NCBI GenBank assembly: GCA_902490055.1
Contig: CABUCP010000079.1
Span: 1 to 9,542 of the forward strand
Reading direction: 5' to 3'
DNA from: an uncultured Klebsiella sp.
GTDB taxonomy: Bacteria > Pseudomonadota > Gammaproteobacteria > Enterobacterales > Enterobacteriaceae
Length of the DNA stretch: 9,542 nucleotides
Notes under the pieces: generated by a model
Database searches by the model: none
Told to the model about the DNA's origin: nothing
What the model saw: only the letters and a program-made list of their open reading frames with translations
In this document: positions 5,962 to 9,542 of the stretch, in pieces
Numbering within the stretch: the stretch's first letter is position 1
Layout: each line of letters starts with the position of its first letter
Program-made: the position numbers and the translations under genes

Positions 5962-7905
5962 TTACTGACCCAAATCCAACTGATAAATGGCGAAGCCAAT
6001 ATCATCGGTCGCCACCTGCCGCATCGGATATTGCGCTTTCTCTTTGATAAACGCCGCCGCTTTGTCGCCCGGCGAGGTCTCAAAGCGAATATCCAACGGC
6101 GTTTTGCTGTGAATCGGCGCCAGACGCCAGTTGTTATCCGCCGCCGGATGGATCGCGCCATCTTTCTTCGACTGTGCGCCAATCCATGCCGCCAGCACCG
6201 AACGGTTTTCATCCGGTGAAGCAAACGCGATATGGCTGTCGCCGGTACCGGCGAATTTACCGCCGTAGGCGCGATAGTTATTGGTGGCGACCAGGAAGGT
6301 GGCCTGCGGATCGATAGGTTTGCCGTTAAAGGTCAGGTCTTTAATGCGTTCTGACTGCGGGTGAATCATCTGGCATTCACCGTCATAGCGCGCCGGCTGG
6401 CTGACGTCGATCTGGTAATTCACGCCGTCAATTACGTCGAAGTTATAGGTGCGGAACCCGTCCCAGTTAATCAGCGACTGCGGCTTACTGCTGGTTGGGT
6501 CAATCTGGTTAAACTGCCCGGCGGAGCATTCCAGCCACTCCTTAACCTCTTTACCGCTGACTTTCATGACCACCAACGTGTTCGGGTAGAGATAGAGGTC
6601 GGCGGCGTTGCGGAAAGTAAGCTGGCCTTTTTCTACTTCGACAAAGCTTGCCGGATCGTTTTTACGCCCGCCCACTTTAAACGGCGCGGCGGCGGAGAGC
6701 ACCGGCAGCTTTGCCAGATCCGGATCGCCCTGAATGTAATGCTCAACGTAGGCTTTCTGCGCCATGTTGACGACCTGTACCGTCGGGTCGTCCTGCACCA
6801 GCGCCAGGTAGCTATACATGTTATCGGCGGATTTACCGATAGGTTTACTGACGAATTCGCGGGTGGCGTCATGATCGGCTTTTAACACCGCGACCAGCTC
6901 GCTGTCTTCCGCCGCCAGCGATTTTTTCGCTACCGCGTCATAGATTGGACGCGCTTCGGCTTTGGCCTGCGTGACCCGCCATTTGCCGCCGTCGTTATTC
7001 AGCACCAGATCGACCACCCCGAGATGGTCGCCCCACATTCCCGGCATCACCGCCGGAATACCGTTTAGCGTACCTTTGGCGATATCCGCGCCTTTAATGG
7101 CGGCGAAGTCTTTACCGGGGAATACCGCATGAGCGTGGCCGAACATGATGGCGTCCACGCCGGGCACCTGGCTTAAGTAATAGACCGAGTTTTCCGCCAT
7201 CGCCTGATAGGGGTCGGCGGAGAGGCCGGAGTGCGCGACCACCACCACCACGTCAGCGCCTTTCGCGCGCATCTCCGGGACATATTTTCGCGCGGTTTCG
7301 GTGATGTCGTTGACCGTCACTTTGCCGCTCAAATTCGCTTTATCCCAGGTCATGATCTGCGGCGGCACAAAGCCGATATAACCGATGCGCAGGGTGTGGG
7401 ATTGCCCGTCGCTGTCCTGTACCTGGGTATCCTGAATCAGATACGGCGTAAACATCGGTTTGCCGGTTTTGGCATCGATAATGTTGGCGTTAACGTAGGG
7501 GAATTTCGCCCCGGCCAGCGCCTTATGCAGGAACTCGAGGCCGTAGTTAAATTCATGGTTGCCGAGGTTGCCGACGGCGTAATCAAGGGTATTCATTGCC
7601 TTATAAACCGGATGAACATCGCCTTCTTTGAGCCCTTTTGCCGCCATATAATCGCCCAGTGGGCTACCCTGAATAACATCGCCGTTATCCACCAGCACGC
7701 TGTTTTTCGCTTCCGCGCGGGCTTTTTCAATCAGGCTGGCGGTTCGTACCAGGCCGAATTTTTCCGTAGCGGCATCTTTGTAGTAATCGAAATCCATCAT
7801 ATTGCTGTGCAGATCGGTGGTTTCCATGATCCGCAGGTCGACCGTCGCCGCGTTGACGCTGGCCGCCACCAGCGTGGCCAGCAGCGTTGCGCTAAACTTA
7901 AACAT
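5962..7905 (-). CDS. cpdB: 2',3'-cyclic-nucleotide 2'-phosphodiesterase/3'-nucleotidase CpdB
   Basis: Periplasmic bifunctional metallophosphoesterase that opens 2',3'-cyclic nucleotides to 3'-nucleotides and then releases phosphate, salvaging RNA breakdown products. Its 647 aa equal the E. coli length. A Sec signal peptide ([19 protein letters not shown], cleavage after A19) precedes the metallophosphatase domain, whose dinuclear metal ligands are visible: D31-x-H33, D76 in [14 protein letters not shown]116-H117 in GNHE, H225 in AHSG, and H257/H259 in GHAHA. The 5'-nucleotidase C-terminal substrate domain (about 360-560) ends with TNNYRAYGG (541-549). Only two cysteines remain in the mature chain (C460, C511), a possible disulfide. 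The start is supported by AAGGA (7914-7918) eight bases upstream. The gene is divergent from cysQ; its 3' end runs up to the BIME array. Confidence 0.97.
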   Translation of the reverse strand: MFKFSATLLATLVAASVNAATVDLRIMETTDLHSNMMDFDYYKDAATEKFGLVRTASLIEKARAEAKNSVLVDNGDVIQGSPLGDYMAAKGLKEGDVHPVYKAMNTLDYAVGNLGNHEFNYGLEFLHKALAGAKFPYVNANIIDAKTGKPMFTPYLIQDTQVQDSDGQSHTLRIGYIGFVPPQIMTWDKANLSGKVTVNDITETARKYVPEMRAKGADVVVVVAHSGLSADPYQAMAENSVYYLSQVPGVDAIMFGHAHAVFPGKDFAAIKGADIAKGTLNGIPAVMPGMWGDHLGVVDLVLNNDGGKWRVTQAKAEARPIYDAVAKKSLAAEDSELVAVLKADHDATREFVSKPIGKSADNMYSYLALVQDDPTVQVVNMAQKAYVEHYIQGDPDLAKLPVLSAAAPFKVGGRKNDPASFVEVEKGQLTFRNAADLYLYPNTLVVMKVSGKEVKEWLECSAGQFNQIDPTSSKPQSLINWDGFRTYNFDVIDGVNYQIDVSQPARYDGECQMIHPQSERIKDLTFNGKPIDPQATFLVATNNYRAYGGKFAGTGDSHIAFASPDENRSVLAAWIGAQSKKDGAIHPAADNNWRLAPIHSKTPLDIRFETSPGDKAAAFIKEKAQYPMRQVATDDIGFAIYQLDLGQ

Positions 7906-7949
7906 CAGAGGCGTCCTTTTTTATGAGCAATGGCGCAAAACAAAATGTA

Positions 7950-7990
7950 TTTACATTCTGTTGCTTACAGAATTGTGAATTCTGCCAGAA
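7950..7990 (-). promoter_or_regulatory. Candidate cpdB promoter with nested inverted repeats
   Basis: On the minus strand TTCACA (7974-7979) and TGTAAA (7950-7955), 18 bases apart, form a reasonable sigma-70 -35/-10 pair, giving a leader of about 35-40 bases before the cpdB ATG. The spacer contains the inverted repeat ATTCTGT-N5-ACAGAAT (7955-7973). A second one, CAGAATT-GTG-AATTCTG (7968-7984), overlaps the -35, and a third, TTCTG-C-CAGAA (7980-7990), lies just upstream. The overlap with the promoter suggests an operator. The regulator is not identifiable. Confidence 0.4.
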
Positions 7991-8047
7991 AAGCCTGATT
8001 AGAAACCGCTTGTGTTATCACAGATAGCGGAACTGGTGATGATGCGA

Positions 8048-8053
8048 TATAAA
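8048..8053 (+). promoter_or_regulatory. Possible cysQ -10 element
   Basis: TATAAA matches the sigma-70 -10 at five of six positions and would place the transcript start about 36 bases before the cysQ ATG. No good -35 lies 16-18 bases upstream (the region reads TAGCGG). An upstream TGC could partly compensate but is not at the canonical extended -10 spacing. It is the best candidate in the gap, and weak. Confidence 0.3.
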
Positions 8054-8096
8054 AAAACAACGAGTTTAACGCCACTGTAACCAGAAGAGGTGGAGA

Positions 8097-8840
8097 ATGT
8101 TAGAACAAGTATGTCAGCTTGCACGGATTGCGGGCGATGCCATCATGGATGTCTACGATGGGAACCAGCCGATCGACGTGAGCAGCAAAAAGGATGATTC
8201 TCCGGTTACCGCGGCGGATATCGCCGCGCACAAAGTCATTGTTAGCGGCCTGCGGGCGCTGGACGCTGCCATTCCGATTCTGTCGGAAGAGGATCCGCCG
8301 GCCTGGGAGGTGCGCCAGCACTGGCAGCGCTACTGGCTGGTTGACCCGCTGGACGGCACCAAAGAATTTATCAAGCGTAACGGCGAATTTACCGTCAATA
8401 TCGCGCTGATTGAAAACGGCAAGCCGACGCTGGGCGTGGTTTACGCGCCGGTAATGAAGGTGATGTACAGCGCGCAAAACGGCAAGGCGTGGAAGGAAGA
8501 GTGCGGCGTGCGTAAGCAGATTCAGGTCCGCGATGCGCGCCCGCCGCTGGTAGTCATTAGCCGCTCCCACGGCAACGACCCGGAGCTGCAGGAGTATCTT
8601 GAGCAACTGGGTGAGCACCAGACGACCTCGATCGGATCGTCGCTGAAATTCTGCCTGGTGGCGGAAGGTCAGGCCCAGCTCTATCCGCGCTTTGGGCCGA
8701 CCAGCACCTGGGACACCGCCGCCGGCCATGCGGTGGCGGTGGCCGCCGGGGCACACGTTCACGATTGGCAGGGTAAAACTCTCGACTACACGCCGCGTGA
8801 ATCCTTCCTCAACCCCGGCTTCCGGGTCTCTATTTATTAA
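8097..8840 (+). CDS. cysQ: 3'(2'),5'-bisphosphate nucleotidase CysQ
   Basis: Mg2+-dependent, lithium-sensitive phosphatase of the inositol monophosphatase superfamily. It hydrolyses 3'-phosphoadenosine 5'-phosphate (PAP), the by-product of PAPS reduction in sulfate assimilation, to AMP, preventing PAP inhibition of exoribonucleases and sulfotransfer. It has 247 residues against 246 in E. coli. Metal-binding motifs are complete: D34 within [11 protein letters not shown] (31-41), EED at 64-66, DPLDGT at 83-88, and WD at 205-206 in [12 protein letters not shown]. The start is supported by AGAGG (8086-8090) six bases upstream. The gene is divergent from cpdB. Its 3' end overlaps the 3' end of the opposing ytfJ by 11 bases, so any terminator must lie within ytfJ coding sequence. 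Confidence 0.97.
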   Translation: MLEQVCQLARIAGDAIMDVYDGNQPIDVSSKKDDSPVTAADIAAHKVIVSGLRALDAAIPILSEEDPPAWEVRQHWQRYWLVDPLDGTKEFIKRNGEFTVNIALIENGKPTLGVVYAPVMKVMYSAQNGKAWKEECGVRKQIQVRDARPPLVVISRSHGNDPELQEYLEQLGEHQTTSIGSSLKFCLVAEGQAQLYPRFGPTSTWDTAAGHAVAVAAGAHVHDWQGKTLDYTPRESFLNPGFRVSIY

Positions 8841-9387
8841 GCAGCTTATGCAGCAGGTCGACAACCTGCTGCACCTCTTGCTGGGTCAGCGCGCCGTCTT
8901 TCGCCCACTGGACGCGGCCGTCTTTATCTAAAACTACAATTGCCGAACTGCCTTCATCGAGCTGCCAGGCTTTGCGCGCAAGGCCGTTGCTGTCGACGAT
9001 AAACTGTGACCACGGGTACAGCTGTTTATTGCTTTCAATACTGCTACGAACGAACATCCCGGATCCGGGGATGGCGTCGTCGGTATTGACGATCGTCGTG
9101 GTCTGGTAGCGGTCGTGTGGCAGGCCGGCGGCCTTAATAGCCTCAATCAGATTGGCGTTTTTCTCTTTTGCCGAGGTGCGCCCGGCAATATGCTGGATGA
9201 CGCGCACTTTTCCCGCCAGCTGCGAGCTATTCCAGTTTTTGTAGCTAAACTTATCGTTATTCAGCACCAGCTCTCCGCGGTCGGCAATGCCTACCGGCGC
9301 GACGCGCTGGCCGTCGACAAAATTGTGCGCCGAAGCCATTAAGGGCAACAGGAGGGCGGAAACCGCCAGCAGTTTACGTAGGGTCAT
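8830..9387 (-). CDS. ytfJ: Periplasmic YtfJ family protein, thioredoxin-like fold without cysteines
   Basis: A conserved 185-aa proteobacterial protein of unproven function (YtfJ/HI0045 family). The signal peptide [20 protein letters not shown] (cleavage after residue 20) predicts a periplasmic product. The family has a thioredoxin/peroxiredoxin-like fold: [18 protein letters not shown] would be the first beta strand and active-site loop, but no CxxC or any other cysteine is present, so it cannot be a thiol oxidoreductase. The start at 9387 is preferred over an in-frame ATG 36 bases upstream (9423). It has AAGGA (9394-9398) six bases upstream, begins the signal peptide directly, and matches E. 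coli YtfJ. The stop TAG at 8830-8832 lies inside the 3' end of cysQ. The function cannot be told from the sequence. Confidence 0.93.
   Translation of the reverse strand: MTLRKLLAVSALLLPLMASAHNFVDGQRVAPVGIADRGELVLNNDKFSYKNWNSSQLAGKVRVIQHIAGRTSAKEKNANLIEAIKAAGLPHDRYQTTTIVNTDDAIPGSGMFVRSSIESNKQLYPWSQFIVDSNGLARKAWQLDEGSSAIVVLDKDGRVQWAKDGALTQQEVQQVVDLLHKLLNK
8849..8873. other. Perfect 10-bp hairpin at the shared cysQ/ytfJ 3' ends
   Basis: TGCAGCAGGT (8849-8858), loop CGACA, ACCTGCTGCA (8864-8873): a perfect ten-pair stem starting eight bases after the cysQ stop codon and lying inside ytfJ codons for Gln-Gln-Val-Val-Asp-Leu-Leu-His. It could stabilise or stop the cysQ message. No clear T run follows on the plus strand (CCTCTTGCTG), so it is not a canonical intrinsic terminator. 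Preferred codons CAG and CTG can create such symmetry by chance. Confidence 0.4.
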
Positions 9388-9455
9388 AAGATTTCCTTTT
9401 TTATGTGCAGGTGATCCGACCACTTGGTCTTGTTTAATGATAAGTGCGATTTGCC

Positions 9456-9479
9456 GGCATCACCCGCAATCGTGATGCC
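9456..9479. promoter_or_regulatory. Perfect 8-8-8 inverted repeat upstream of ytfJ
   Basis: GGCATCAC (9456-9463) and GTGATGCC (9472-9479) pair perfectly across an eight-base spacer CCGCAATC, about 70-90 bases upstream of the ytfJ start. There is no T run on either side, so it is unlikely to be a terminator. The symmetry and position suggest a dimeric regulator site or a leader hairpin of the ytfJ transcript. I do not recognise the motif. Confidence 0.4.
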
Positions 9480-9521
9480 AGTTTGCGTGCTAACGCACAC
9501 ATTCAAAGAAAAACGGAAACT

Positions 9522-9527
9522 TATACT
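9522..9527 (+). promoter_or_regulatory. Possible -10 of a + strand gene beyond the window
   Basis: TATACT matches the sigma-70 -10 at five of six positions, near the window end. In E. coli the gene after ytfJ is ytfK on the opposite strand, so a divergent promoter is expected about here. No good -35 is seen at 16-18 bases. This is an inference from synteny plus one weak hexamer. Confidence 0.25.
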
Positions 9528-9542
9528 AACAACTACGTATGC

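Noticed and set aside
7231..7926. A 231-codon open frame on the + strand within cpdB
   Set aside because: It is antisense to a clear full-length cpdB with complete metal motifs. The His/Arg-rich composition is typical of a GC-rich shadow frame.
8011..8022. CRP-like site TGTG-TTAT-CACA between cpdB and cysQ
   Set aside because: CRP sites need TGTGA-N6-TCACA; here the half-sites are only four bases apart. The TGTGA at 7974-7978 also lacks a properly spaced partner.
8100..8864. A 254-codon open frame on the - strand across cysQ
   Set aside because: It is antisense to cysQ, which has all its catalytic motifs. No ribosome binding site or recognisable domain is present.
9431..9450. Fur-like stretch TTTAATGATAAGTG upstream of ytfJ
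   Set aside because: Only one GATAA-type hexamer is recognisable. The 19-bp Fur consensus needs three.

Overview
The window is a stretch of enterobacterial chromosome. Gene order and protein sequences match the E. coli cycA-ytfE-ytfF-qorB(ytfG)-ytfH-cpdB-cysQ-ytfJ neighbourhood. The proteins are very close to the E. coli ones as I recall them, but base composition is GC-richer, an AraC-family regulator sits between ytfF and qorB, and the REP sequences are of the 'CCCCGGTAAGCGCAGC' kind. Together these point to a Klebsiella/Raoultella/Enterobacter-type host rather than E. coli itself. This is core genome. I see no phage, insertion sequence, CRISPR, tRNA or rRNA, and no convincing undescribed multi-gene system.

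Layout. Bases 1-1472 (+) carry cycA (D-Ser/D-Ala/Gly permease) with its leader. Bases 1473-1588 are a convergent gap with two interlocked intrinsic terminators. Bases 1589-2251 (-) carry ytfE, the di-iron Fe-S repair protein, behind a near-perfect NsrR operator. Bases 2334-3308 (-) carry ytfF, a ten-helix EamA-type permease. Bases 3385-4209 (-) carry an AraC/cupin regulator with no E. coli counterpart at this locus that I recall. Bases 4290-5138 (-) carry qorB, divergent from ytfH at 5229-5597 (+), a one-cysteine HxlR/DUF24 repressor; an ACTnACT-N3-AGTnAGT palindrome lies between them. Bases 5598-5961 are non-coding and hold a four-unit BIME/REP array bracketed by a 13-bp imperfect direct repeat. 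Bases 5962-7905 (-) carry cpdB (periplasmic 2',3'-cyclic phosphodiesterase/3'-nucleotidase), divergent from cysQ at 8097-8840 (+). Bases 8830-9387 (-) carry ytfJ, overlapping the 3' end of cysQ. Bases 9388-9542 are an upstream region, probably shared with a + strand gene outside the window (ytfK in E. coli).

How the genes relate. Several deal with redox or nitrosative stress: ytfE repairs Fe-S/NO damage under NsrR, and qorB/ytfH look like a quinone reductase with its thiol-sensing repressor. cpdB and cysQ both clear nucleotide by-products, cpdB in the periplasm and cysQ (PAP from sulfate assimilation) in the cytoplasm, and they share a divergent promoter region with unusual nested inverted repeats. 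The AraC gene lies 76 bp upstream of ytfF in the same direction and is a plausible local regulator of that exporter-like permease. The most notable non-coding features are the BIME array, the cpdB promoter repeats, the qorB/ytfH palindrome and a perfect 8-8-8 palindrome upstream of ytfJ.
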